Source: CAZDUS01 sp044344495 (GTDB lineage Bacteria > Verrucomicrobiota > Kiritimatiellia > CAIKKV01 > CAITUY01). Taken from it: DNA of 8,729 bases. Each line of letters starts with the position of its first letter. Position 1 is the first letter of the stretch. Below the pieces are notes generated by a model, which saw only the letters and a program-made list of their open reading frames with translations, had not been told where the DNA came from and did no database searches. The stretch is from assembly GCA_044344495.1 (NCBI GenBank), contig JBIJCW010000089.1, positions 1-8,729 of the forward strand, written 5' to 3'. Made by a program: the position numbers and the translations under genes. Positions 1-6,870 of the stretch are shown here, in pieces.

Positions 1-1
1 A

Positions 2-859
2 AAAGCCATTCTGATTCCCAGCGGGATTGATATGCTTGCCTGGCGCGGTGCCGTGTATGGCCGGGATCTCTATGGGGATGTGGGGGTGCGATGTTATTCG
101 GACTTGGACATTCTGGTCAGTCCGGTGCACCAACATTGCGTGTTGGGCGTGCTTCGTGGCGAGGGATATCGCCTGCGTGGAGGGGGGCTGCCGGAGTGGT
201 TTATTGCGCGGCACCACCTTCACTGGCCCATGGTCAGTCCCGACGGACAAGTGCCGATCGATGTGCATTGGGCGGTGGATCATCCCTACACGGTCGGTCC
301 CCGTGTCCCTGTGGATGTGTTTCTTGGTGATAAGAACGGTGTTGCGCAAATCCTCCTCGCCGCCTTGCATGTTGAGAAAGAGGCCCGTTTGAGGACCTGT
401 TCCCGTGAAGAAGATCTCCGTGATCGTCTGTTGCGGAACGGGCCGGTATGGCCATGGATGGATCTGGCGATTATGGTTTCCGGTGCGTCGCGCACGGGAT
501 GTGAGGATGAGTTGGCCACACTGGCCGAAAAGCACGGAGCGGCCGCCTTGATGGGCCGAGTCCGCTTTGTTTTGTCACGTTGGTTGGGGGTGGCCGGGGC
601 TGGGAGATTCATCTACAGGCCGGAACCCAAGGGCAGGACCATCGCGGAACGCCCATGGGCGATGCGTCTGGCGGAACGGATGGGGTGTCGGGCGGACGTC
701 CTTTTGGATTGGGTGGATTATCTGCGCGAACCGGTATCGAAGTCCAAGCGAATGATTCGCCTGTTGAGTGTCCTGCGTCTTGCGTTTGACAGTGTGTTGG
801 CTGTGGGTTACGGGATCGGGAGAGGGGTGTTCATGGGATGCCGCCGCAAGATTGGATGA
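2..859 (+). CDS. Nucleotidyltransferase-family protein (NTP_transf_5-like), 5' truncated
   Basis: The frame is open from base 2, and the codons before the first in-frame ATG (32) already look like protein, so the true start lies left of the window. About 285 residues are visible. The family signature is present: an R-G-A-x-Y stretch followed by G-V-R and Y-S-D-L-D-I-L-V (acidic pair at residues 34 and 36 of the visible part), then I-D-V-H-W near residues 86-90. This matches the layout of the uncharacterised nucleotidyltransferase family PF14907 (usually LKG, then R..x-D-I-D-L-L-V, then a D-x-H-W motif). Here W-R-G replaces the usual L-K-G. The DxD pair would bind metal and nucleotide; the acceptor is unknown. 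As far as I recall, such proteins often occur near polysaccharide or capsule genes, but nothing visible here confirms that. It ends with TGA at 857-859, about 100 bp before the next gene. The family call rests on motif memory only. Confidence 0.7.
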   Translation, partial: KAILIPSGIDMLAWRGAVYGRDLYGDVGVRCYSDLDILVSPVHQHCVLGVLRGEGYRLRGGGLPEWFIARHHLHWPMVSPDGQVPIDVHWAVDHPYTVGPRVPVDVFLGDKNGVAQILLAALHVEKEARLRTCSREEDLRDRLLRNGPVWPWMDLAIMVSGASRTGCEDELATLAEKHGAAALMGRVRFVLSRWLGVAGAGRFIYRPEPKGRTIAERPWAMRLAERMGCRADVLLDWVDYLREPVSKSKRMIRLLSVLRLAFDSVLAVGYGIGRGVFMGCRRKIG

Positions 860-915
860 ACATCAGTCGGCCCGAGAGCGAATGGCGGAAATGGCGTACT
901 TGCTCCGCATGTCAC

Positions 916-921
916 TAGAAT
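916..921 (+). promoter_or_regulatory. Possible -10 element upstream of the response regulator
   Basis: TAGAAT matches the sigma-70 -10 consensus at five of six positions and lies in the 103-bp gap between two genes. It would start transcription near 928 and give a leader of about 35 nt before the GTG at 963. No acceptable -35 hexamer is found 16-18 bp upstream, so this is a weak call. It would also exclude the TTG at 930 as a usable start. Confidence 0.22.
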
Positions 922-951
922 GGTAAGTATTGGCGCAACAAAGGCATTGGC

Positions 952-955
952 AGGG
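952..955 (+). promoter_or_regulatory. Ribosome binding site deciding the response-regulator start
   Basis: AGGG lies 7 nt before the GTG at 963. The in-frame TTG at 930 has no comparable Shine-Dalgarno sequence and would add 11 residues before the canonical REC beta-1 strand. This supports GTG 963 as the start. Confidence 0.55.
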
Positions 956-962
956 CCGAAGC

Positions 963-2306
963 GTGAATACTGAGACGACCATTCTTGTGATCGAGGACGA
1001 TCCCGACGGGCGCAGATCCGTCGAGGAGGCTATTCGTGATGCCGGGTACCGCGTCCTGACAGCGGCCACCGGCAGGGGTGGGGTGGATGCCGCGCTACGG
1101 GAAACTGTCCATGTGGTGTTATCCGACCTGATGCTTCCAGACATTGACGGGTTGCAGGTGCTGGAGGCCGTGCGCCGTCAGAAACCTGGCGTACCTGTAC
1201 TGATCATGACCGCCTTCGGATCGGTGGATACGGCCGTCAAGGCCTTGCATCAGGGCGCCTATGATTATCTTGTCAAACCGTTGGACCTTGAGGACTTGCA
1301 GGTCAAGATGGGGCGGGCGGCGGAAACCAGTCGTCTGCGGTCGGAAGTAGCCCGGTTGAGCGACGAAGTGCGGGGGCGGTACCGGTCAACGTCGATGGTG
1401 GCGGGATCTGCAAAGATGCAGGAGGTGCTGCGTCAGATTGCGGCGGTGGCGGATACCAATGCCACGGTTCTGATTCTCGGGGAAAGCGGCACAGGGAAGG
1501 AACTGGTGGCAAGGGCGTTGCATGCCGACGGGCGTCGCGCGGAGGGTCCGTTTGTGGCGGTGAACTGCGGTGCGTTTACCGAATCGCTGCTGGAGTCGGA
1601 ATTATTCGGTCACGAAAAAGGATCCTTCACCGGGGCTGCCGAGCGTCATTCCGGGTCCTTCGAGCGCGCGGAAGGCGGGACGCTGTTTCTGGACGAGATC
1701 GGCATTGCTCCCCTGTCCGTGCAAGCGCGGTTGTTGCGGGTGCTGGAGCAAAAGGAAGTATTGCGTGTCGGGGGGCGTGCACCGGTAAAGGTGGATGCGC
1801 GCATTGTGGCGGCATCCAACAGGGATTTGGATGAACTGGTGGAATCCGGGGAGTTCCGGAAGGATCTTTTGTATCGCCTGCAGGTGGTGACCCTGCGGGT
1901 GCCGCCTTTGCGGGAGCGTATGGACGACATTCCCGTACTGACCGAGCGGTTTGTGAGGGCCGCGTGCACGGAGCATGGTCGGCAGATTGACCGGATCCTT
2001 CCGGAAACGATGGTCAAATTGCAGGGGCATTCGTGGCCCGGCAATGTCCGCGAGTTGCGCAACGTGATCGAGTCGGCTGTGATTATGGAAAGCGGTCGCA
2101 TCCTTGGTCCTGGCGCCATTCAACTGGGGCGGGTCAGTGTCCTGGCGCCAGCGGCCGGCGGGGGGACGCTGGCGGAGGTTGAGCGGGAGGCTATTCTCGC
2201 GGCGCTTCGGCGGCATGCGGGAAACCGCCAACTTACCGCCGATGCGCTCGGGGTATCGACCCGGACGGTTCAGCGAAAAATCCGGGAGTACAATCTGCCG
2301 TTTTAG
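963..2306 (+). CDS. Sigma-54-dependent response regulator, NtrC class
   Basis: A 447-residue protein, a normal length for an NtrC/AtoC-type regulator. The receiver domain (about 5-120) has the acidic pocket E11-D12-D13, the phosphoacceptor D55 in S-D-L-M-L-P-D, T83 and K105. The AAA+ domain (about 145-365) shows Walker A GESGTGKE at 173-180, the sigma-54-contact loop as GSFTGA at 220-225 (the usual form is GAFTGA), Walker B ending L-F-L-D-E-I-G at 241-247, an F-R-K-D-L-L-Y-R-L segment at 298-306 and WPGNVREL at 358-365. A Fis-type helix-turn-helix ends the protein (about 402-447, core G-N-R-Q-L-T-A-D-A-L-G-V-S). On phosphorylation it should activate sigma-54 promoters as a hexameric ATPase. 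No partner kinase is adjacent. The next gene starts 12 bp after the stop, so it probably leads an operon with the permeases; whether it controls them is inference. GTG is chosen as start because of the AGGG at 952-955. Confidence 0.95.
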   Translation: MNTETTILVIEDDPDGRRSVEEAIRDAGYRVLTAATGRGGVDAALRETVHVVLSDLMLPDIDGLQVLEAVRRQKPGVPVLIMTAFGSVDTAVKALHQGAYDYLVKPLDLEDLQVKMGRAAETSRLRSEVARLSDEVRGRYRSTSMVAGSAKMQEVLRQIAAVADTNATVLILGESGTGKELVARALHADGRRAEGPFVAVNCGAFTESLLESELFGHEKGSFTGAAERHSGSFERAEGGTLFLDEIGIAPLSVQARLLRVLEQKEVLRVGGRAPVKVDARIVAASNRDLDELVESGEFRKDLLYRLQVVTLRVPPLRERMDDIPVLTERFVRAACTEHGRQIDRILPETMVKLQGHSWPGNVRELRNVIESAVIMESGRILGPGAIQLGRVSVLAPAAGGGTLAEVEREAILAALRRHAGNRQLTADALGVSTRTVQRKIREYNLPF

Positions 2307-2318
2307 CCTATTGCCGCC

Positions 2319-3644
2319 GTGATCCAGTTCATCATACGCCGAATCCTCTACATGATCCCGACGATTCTCGGGGTCATCCTGATTACCTTCCTGCTGTTCA
2401 ATGCGGTTGGTGGTAGTCCGGCATCGGTAGCCTTGGGCAAGACGGCGTCGCCGCGGGCACTGGAGGAGTTCGATGAACAACGGGGATTCAACAAGCCCCT
2501 GTTCATGGGGTGGTGGACGCCGACGCGTGCCTTTCCTGAGTGGAGGGGGGATGCGGGTGGCGGGGGATGGGCTGGGGTGGCGGGCGTTCCATATGTCAAG
2601 GAAAGTGAAAAGGGGTGGATTCGGTTGGAGGCGGGGCAGCGGGCGCGTCTGCCATTGGCGTTCGGACTGAAACCCGGTGGCGAGTACCGATTGCGTGTGC
2701 AGGCGCGATCGGCGGGCGGCGGCGCCCTGCGGCTGGTGGGGGATACGGCGGGGCAGTCGGGTCAGGGGGTGCCGTTTGACGGCGGATGGCGACGACGGAG
2801 CTTACCGTTTGCTGCCCCGGCGGATGGAAGCGTGGAGATCGAATGCCGGGGTGCGACTGTCGAGGTGCGGTTACTGGCGGTTGAGCGGCGGATGTCCGCG
2901 TTCTGGGATTCGCAGTTGACGCATTTTCTGGGGCGCCTGGCGCGCTGGGATCTTGGTGAATCCATTGCCACGAATCAGAAGGTGACGGCCATGTTACGGC
3001 GCGGCATCGGACCGTCGCTGATGTTGACGGTGCCGGTTTTTGCAGGAGAATTGGTTCTCTCGCTTGGGCTGGCGTTATGCTGCGCTTATTTCCGGGACCG
3101 CTGGCCGGATCGGTTGTTGGTGGTGAGTTCCGTGGCCTTGATGAGCGTAAATTACCTGGTCTGGATTATTCTTGGACAATTCATCTTTGCGTTCAAACTG
3201 CGTTGGTTTCCGATCTGGGGATTTGAATCGTGGCGGCATCTGCTGCTTCCGGTGGCGATTGGCATCATCAGTGCGATGGGGGCCAATCTGCGTTTTTACC
3301 GCACCATCATGCTGGATGAACTCTACAAGGACTATGTGCGGACGGCGTTTGCCAAAGGGCGCGGGCCGGTAGGGGTACTGTTCCGGCATGTATTGCCCAA
3401 TGCCATGATCCCGGTGATCACGAACACGGTCATCGCCATTCCCTTCCTGTATACGGGCAGTTTGTTGCTCGAAAGTTTTTTTGGAATTCCAGGACTGGGA
3501 GGAATGAGTGTGAATGCCATCAACTCCTCAGACGTGGACGTGGTGCGTGGAGTGGTGTTGGTGGGGGCGGTCATCTACGTGGTGGCCAGCCTGGTTTCGG
3601 ATGTGTGTTATGCCGTGGCGGACCCGAGGGTGAAGTTGAGATAA
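2319..3644 (+). CDS. OppB-type ABC transporter permease with an extracytoplasmic inserted domain
   Basis: A 441-residue inner-membrane permease of the peptide/nickel (Dpp/Opp) class; family members are usually about 310-340 residues. TM1 (about 9-30) follows the typical F-I-I-R-R start. The conserved G-F-N-K-P-L segment is at 56-61, and the W-D-L-G-E-S-I segment that normally follows within a few tens of residues appears only at 210-216. The extra block (about 63-191) starts with a glycine-rich stretch (76-89). It continues as alternating beta-strand-like sequence with a K-P-G-G-E-Y-R-L-R-V-Q-A-R-S core, a G-G-W-R-R-R-S-L-P-F strand and an E-V-R-L-L-A-V-E end, resembling small carbohydrate-binding beta-sandwich modules. 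After it come five more membrane segments, the cytoplasmic EAA loop (about 333-360, including D-Y-V-R-T-A-F-A-K-G and H-V-L-P-N) that docks the ATPase, and F-G-I-P-G-L-G. GTG 2319 has no strong ribosome site; the 12-bp gap suggests coupling to the regulator. Substrate unknown. Confidence 0.93.
   Translation: MIQFIIRRILYMIPTILGVILITFLLFNAVGGSPASVALGKTASPRALEEFDEQRGFNKPLFMGWWTPTRAFPEWRGDAGGGGWAGVAGVPYVKESEKGWIRLEAGQRARLPLAFGLKPGGEYRLRVQARSAGGGALRLVGDTAGQSGQGVPFDGGWRRRSLPFAAPADGSVEIECRGATVEVRLLAVERRMSAFWDSQLTHFLGRLARWDLGESIATNQKVTAMLRRGIGPSLMLTVPVFAGELVLSLGLALCCAYFRDRWPDRLLVVSSVALMSVNYLVWIILGQFIFAFKLRWFPIWGFESWRHLLLPVAIGIISAMGANLRFYRTIMLDELYKDYVRTAFAKGRGPVGVLFRHVLPNAMIPVITNTVIAIPFLYTGSLLLESFFGIPGLGGMSVNAINSSDVDVVRGVVLVGAVIYVVASLVSDVCYAVADPRVKLR
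2545..2584 (+). other. G-quadruplex-capable G-tract cluster inside the permease gene
   Basis: Six runs of three or more G occur within 40 bases, separated by loops of 2-4 bases, which satisfies the usual G3+N1-7 pattern on the coding strand. It encodes the glycine-rich stretch (residues 76-89) near the start of the extra domain of the OppB-type permease. It may be only a by-product of Gly/Trp codons in a G-rich genome. If it folds in mRNA it could slow translation at the domain boundary. Confidence 0.45.
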
Positions 3645-3648
3645 CGTT

Positions 3649-4608
3649 ATGGTGGAATCGGACGGACAATCCTTATGGCGGGAGGCGTGGGCGCAATTGC
3701 GGCGTCGGCGTCTCATCCGGGTATGCCTGTGGGTGATTGCGATTTTCTTCGCGGTCTCGTTGTATGGAGAGATCGTATACAGGTGGTATCGGTTTCGTGA
3801 CGAAACGCCATCGTATCAGCGGGTGGACTTGCAGCAACGCTATCAGCCGCCGAGTCTGTTCAGTCATCCTTTCCGGCCAGCAGGGGGGGAAGCGGGCGGG
3901 GTGGCGGCATCGATCCGGCGGTTGTTGCGGCATCCGCTGGGCACGGATAATCTCGGCCGGGATGTGCTGCAGCGGACGGTCCAGGGGGCCCGGATTGCCT
4001 TCCTTGTGGGTGTGGTTACCTCGATGATCGCGATTCCGATCGGGGTAGTGCTGGGGTGTCTGGCGGGGTATTTCGGGAGGTGGGTGGATGATGGGGTGGT
4101 TTGGCTATACAGCACGGTGGCCAGTATGCCGGGCCTGTTGTTTGTCCTGGCAATTTCGATGGTTGTGGGCAAGGGACTGACGGGGGTTTATCTGGGGATC
4201 GGGCTTACGACGTGGGTGGGGCTGTGCCGGTTGGTGCGGGGCGAAGTGATGAAGCACCGGGAGCGGGCATACGTTCTGGCGGCCCGCTCGTTGGGGTATG
4301 GCTCGGGGCGGATTATATTTCGTCATATCCTTCCGAACGTGTTTCATATTATTATTATCACGTTTTCACTCAGGTTCCCGGCCGCGATTGGCACGGAAGT
4401 CTTGATGAGTTTCCTGGGAATCGGGGTGCAGGGGGAACCGTCGTGGGGGGTGATGGTCAGCAATGCCCGTCTCCGCCTGTGGCAGGGGGTCTGGTGGGAA
4501 ATGACCGCTGTCACGGTGGCGATTCTGGTCGTGGTGTTGGCCTTCAACCTGGTGGGCGATGCGTTGCGTGATGCGCTGGATCCAAGACTGAAGACACGGG
4601 AAGGATGA
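3649..4608 (+). CDS. OppC-type ABC transporter permease
   Basis: A 319-residue partner of the preceding permease, beginning 4 bp after its stop. It has a basic cytoplasmic N-terminus (R-R-R-R at 18-21), TM1 at about 23-41, and an extracytoplasmic segment of about 50 residues. The OppC/DppC signature H-P-L-G-T-D-N-L-G-R-D follows at 95-105, then five further hydrophobic segments. The EAA loop lies at about 204-232 (A-Y-V-L-A-A-R-S-L-G and R-H-I-L-P-N), where an ABC ATPase should bind. F-L-G-I-G-V-Q near the end and a C-terminal D-P-R-L-K are also typical. With the OppB-type protein it should form the transmembrane heterodimer of an importer of peptides or similar solutes. The substrate-binding protein and the OppD/OppF-type ATPases are not in the window, so they must be encoded elsewhere or shared with another system. 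ATG 3649 is the only sensible start. Confidence 0.94.
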   Translation: MVESDGQSLWREAWAQLRRRRLIRVCLWVIAIFFAVSLYGEIVYRWYRFRDETPSYQRVDLQQRYQPPSLFSHPFRPAGGEAGGVAASIRRLLRHPLGTDNLGRDVLQRTVQGARIAFLVGVVTSMIAIPIGVVLGCLAGYFGRWVDDGVVWLYSTVASMPGLLFVLAISMVVGKGLTGVYLGIGLTTWVGLCRLVRGEVMKHRERAYVLAARSLGYGSGRIIFRHILPNVFHIIIITFSLRFPAAIGTEVLMSFLGIGVQGEPSWGVMVSNARLRLWQGVWWEMTAVTVAILVVVLAFNLVGDALRDALDPRLKTREG

Positions 4609-4611
4609 GTT

Positions 4612-4617
4612 GAGAGG
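4612..4617 (+). promoter_or_regulatory. Ribosome binding site deciding the rnr start
   Basis: GAGAGG ends 2 nt before the ATG at 4620 but 8 nt before the ATG at 4626. The second spacing is near ideal, so translation most likely begins at 4626 rather than 4620. The difference is only two residues. Confidence 0.6.
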
Positions 4618-4625
4618 AAATGACT

Positions 4626-6824
4626 ATGGCAAAACGACGGGCCGCAAATCAGATTGACCACGCTACTGTGCTTGAATTGTTCCGGCGACCTGAATATGTG
4701 CCGATGACGGCCGGGGAACTGGCGGACGCCCTGAACCTGCGTGGCGCCGGGCATAAGGCCCTGATGCAACTCCTGCATCAGATGGTGGGTAACGGCGAGA
4801 TCGTGGTCATCCGCAAGACGCGCTACACGCTGGGTGCGCCGGCCGATCTGGTGACCGGGCGGCTGGAAATCAAGCGATCGGGCGACGGGTACCTGACTGA
4901 TACGGGGGTTGAGTTTGCGGTGAAGATTGACCGCGGGACGATGGAAACGGCCCTGCCGGGGGATTTGGTTGTTGTTCGTCTGGAACCGCCCCGGAGCGGG
5001 GTTCCCGAATGGCAGCGCCATGGACAGATCATCCGGATGGTCGAGCGGGCGACGCGGGTGGTGGTGGGAACCTTGCGGAGCACGGGAAAATTCCTGTATG
5101 TGGTGCCGATGGACCCCGCCTACCAGCAGGATTTCTACGTTCCGGAAACCAAGGGCGCCAATCTGAACGACCGCGTGGTGATCCAGTTTACCAACTGGGA
5201 GAGTCGCCATGTCAATCCTGAGGCCGAGATCATTGAGGTTATCGGGCCCGCGGACAATCCCTCGCTTGACACGTTGGCGGTCATGCGCAACTACGACCTG
5301 CCGGAGTCATTCCCCGAGGAGATCATTCATGAGGCAGGGAAGGCGGCGACCCGGTTGACGGAGCATGGCAAGCGGCTCGATTTAAGGAACAGGTTCATTT
5401 TCACCGTGGATCCGGTGACGGCCAAGGATTTTGATGATGCCTTGTCGCTGGAGAAGGATGCGGAAGGCTTGCGGGTTCTAGGGGTTCATATTGCCGACGT
5501 CAGCCACTTTGTGACGCCTGGCAGCGCCTTGGATCGGGAGGCGTTGGAACGTGGAAACAGCGTTTATCTGCCGGACAAGGTGATCCCGATGTTGCCAGAG
5601 GAACTTTCCAACGGGCTTTGCAGTCTGAAGCCGGGTCAGGATCGTCTGACGTTCTCGGTGTTCATGAGTTTCGACAGCGCCGGCCGGATGGTGCGGTCGC
5701 GATGTGAGCGTAGCGTTATTCATTCCAAGTTGCGGTTGACGTATGAGCAGGCGCTGGCGGTTATTGAGACGCCGGACGGGATGCGTTGCCGTGAGGAAAG
5801 CGTATCGAACGAGGTCATGGGGTTGATCAAGGATGTATGCGGACTGGCGATGCAACTCAGGCAACTGCGGATGCAGCAGGATGCATTGAACATTGATCTG
5901 CCGGAAAGCCAGATTGTGATCGGGAAGGACGGGATGATTGAAGACATCCGCCCGGTCATCAACGACATTTCGCACCAGATGATCGAGGAATGCATGGTGG
6001 CGGCCAACGAGGCGGTCGACCGGGAGTTGAGTCACCGGGGGATCCGGCTGATCCACCGGTTGCATGAGCCGCCTGCCGAGGACAAGTTGCAGTTACTGAA
6101 GGAAGAACTCAAGGACATGGGGTATCAGCCGGGGGATTTGCGCCAACGCGGGAATCTGATGCAGTTTGTGCGACGGATCAAGGACACGCCGCTGGCCCAC
6201 AGTGCGCAGATGGCCATCCTGCGGAGCATGAAGCGGGCGGTCTACTCCGCCAAGGAAGGTGGGCATTTCGGTTTGGCCAAGAAGTATTATGCGCATTTTA
6301 CGTCGCCCATCCGCCGGTATCCCGACCTGGTGATTCACCGGTTGCTGGCGGCAGCGATCGAGAAACGGGCGACGCCGTACAAACCTGATGAGCTGGACCG
6401 GACGGCGTTGCATTGTTCGGAGACCGAGCAGGCGGCGGAACAGGCTGAACGAGATCTGATGGAGATCAAGAAGTACAGGTTTCTTGCCCAGCAGGTTGAG
6501 ACAGGCAAGCCGCTGATTTATGAAGCGGTGGTGGTCAAGGTGGCCAATTTCGGGCTTTTTGTGGAATTGGATGATCTGGACGTGCAGGGACTGGTACATG
6601 TGTCCGCCCTGTCCGAGACCTTTGTGCGGTTTGATCCGGGAGCCAAGGCGTTGCGGGTCGGCAAGGAGATCTATCGGGTCGGGACGCGGATGCGTGTGTT
6701 CGCCGGGCGGGTGGATTTCGATAAGCGACGTATTGACTTTGTTCCGGCGAAGGAGAAAGAGACCGGTAAGGGGCAAGCGGACGTCAAGCGTCAGCAGGGT
6801 CATGGCAGGCGGAGACGGCGGTAG
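4626..6824 (+). CDS. rnr: Ribonuclease R (3'-5' exoribonuclease, RNB family)
   Basis: A 732-residue processive, Mg-dependent 3'-5' exoribonuclease that degrades structured RNA in the cytoplasm; E. coli RNase R is somewhat longer at 813. Domains in order: an N-terminal winged-helix-like region (about 8-70), two cold-shock-type OB domains (about 75-210), the RNB catalytic domain (about 240-600), an S1 domain (about 628-712) and a short basic tail rich in K, R, G and Q. The catalytic aspartates are all present in T-V-D-P-V-T-A-K-D-F-D-D (D262, D268, D270, D271). The second RNB signature H-F-T-S-P-I-R-R-Y-P-D-L lies at 557-568. N-terminal helix-turn-helix, two OB domains and a basic C-terminus favour RNase R over RNase II. 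The gene follows the OppC-type permease by 17 bp on the same strand, suggesting co-transcription. A functional link with the transporter is not evident. ATG 4626 is preferred on ribosome-site spacing. Confidence 0.96.
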   Translation: MAKRRAANQIDHATVLELFRRPEYVPMTAGELADALNLRGAGHKALMQLLHQMVGNGEIVVIRKTRYTLGAPADLVTGRLEIKRSGDGYLTDTGVEFAVKIDRGTMETALPGDLVVVRLEPPRSGVPEWQRHGQIIRMVERATRVVVGTLRSTGKFLYVVPMDPAYQQDFYVPETKGANLNDRVVIQFTNWESRHVNPEAEIIEVIGPADNPSLDTLAVMRNYDLPESFPEEIIHEAGKAATRLTEHGKRLDLRNRFIFTVDPVTAKDFDDALSLEKDAEGLRVLGVHIADVSHFVTPGSALDREALERGNSVYLPDKVIPMLPEELSNGLCSLKPGQDRLTFSVFMSFDSAGRMVRSRCERSVIHSKLRLTYEQALAVIETPDGMRCREESVSNEVMGLIKDVCGLAMQLRQLRMQQDALNIDLPESQIVIGKDGMIEDIRPVINDISHQMIEECMVAANEAVDRELSHRGIRLIHRLHEPPAEDKLQLLKEELKDMGYQPGDLRQRGNLMQFVRRIKDTPLAHSAQMAILRSMKRAVYSAKEGGHFGLAKKYYAHFTSPIRRYPDLVIHRLLAAAIEKRATPYKPDELDRTALHCSETEQAAEQAERDLMEIKKYRFLAQQVETGKPLIYEAVVVKVANFGLFVELDDLDVQGLVHVSALSETFVRFDPGAKALRVGKEIYRVGTRMRVFAGRVDFDKRRIDFVPAKEKETGKGQADVKRQQGHGRRRRR

Positions 6825-6835
6825 GGGGATGGGGG

Positions 6836-6862
6836 TACGGACTACGGAATACGGTGTACGGA
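6836..6862 (+). repeat. Heptamer tandem repeat, unit TACGGAN, about four copies
   Basis: TACGGA or a one-base variant recurs every 7 bases, at 6836, 6843, 6850 and 6857 (the third copy reads TACGGT). It fills most of the 46-bp gap between the rnr stop and the GTG of the next gene. Because 7 and 3 are coprime, translation of such repeats gives a 7-residue period (T-E-Y-G-V-R-S-like), which can masquerade as an N-terminal extension. Heptameric short tandem repeats (STRR) are described in filamentous cyanobacteria; I cannot tell whether this is a genome-wide family here. Confidence 0.8.
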
Positions 6863-6863
6863 G
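6860..6863 (+). promoter_or_regulatory. Ribosome binding site of the DUF3108-like gene
   Basis: GGAG lies 7 nt before the GTG at 6871. It is the best Shine-Dalgarno match among the candidate starts at 6829, 6871, 6877 and 6895. It overlaps the last copy of the heptamer repeat, so the repeat may itself have supplied the ribosome site. Confidence 0.45.
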
Positions 6864-6870
6864 TAGCGAA

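Noticed and set aside
892..903. Second sigma-54-like TGGC...TTGC pair
   Set aside because: The GG and GC are separated by only 7 bases rather than the required 10.
930..946. Sigma-54 (-24/-12) promoter-like TTGGCGC...GGCA with GG-N10-GC spacing
   Set aside because: The -12 half is poor (AGGC instead of TTGC), and the start site would fall near 957, after the ribosome site of the regulator.
930..962. TTG 930 as start of the response regulator
   Set aside because: It adds 11 residues with no family support before the first REC strand and lacks a ribosome site. GTG 963 has AGGG at a 7-nt spacing.
1602..2480. Long minus-strand open frame of 292 codons
   Set aside because: It is antisense to the AAA+ and HTH regions of the response regulator. 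Its composition (rich in R, Q, H, P) is typical of a shadow frame in GC-rich DNA.
4344..5210. Minus-strand open frame of 288 codons
   Set aside because: It is antisense to the OppC-type permease and rnr, both strongly supported, and has shadow-like composition.
6829..6870. ATG 6829 as start of the DUF3108-like protein
   Set aside because: It would translate the heptamer repeat and place about 14 charged or polar residues before a normal signal peptide. GTG 6871 has a better ribosome site.
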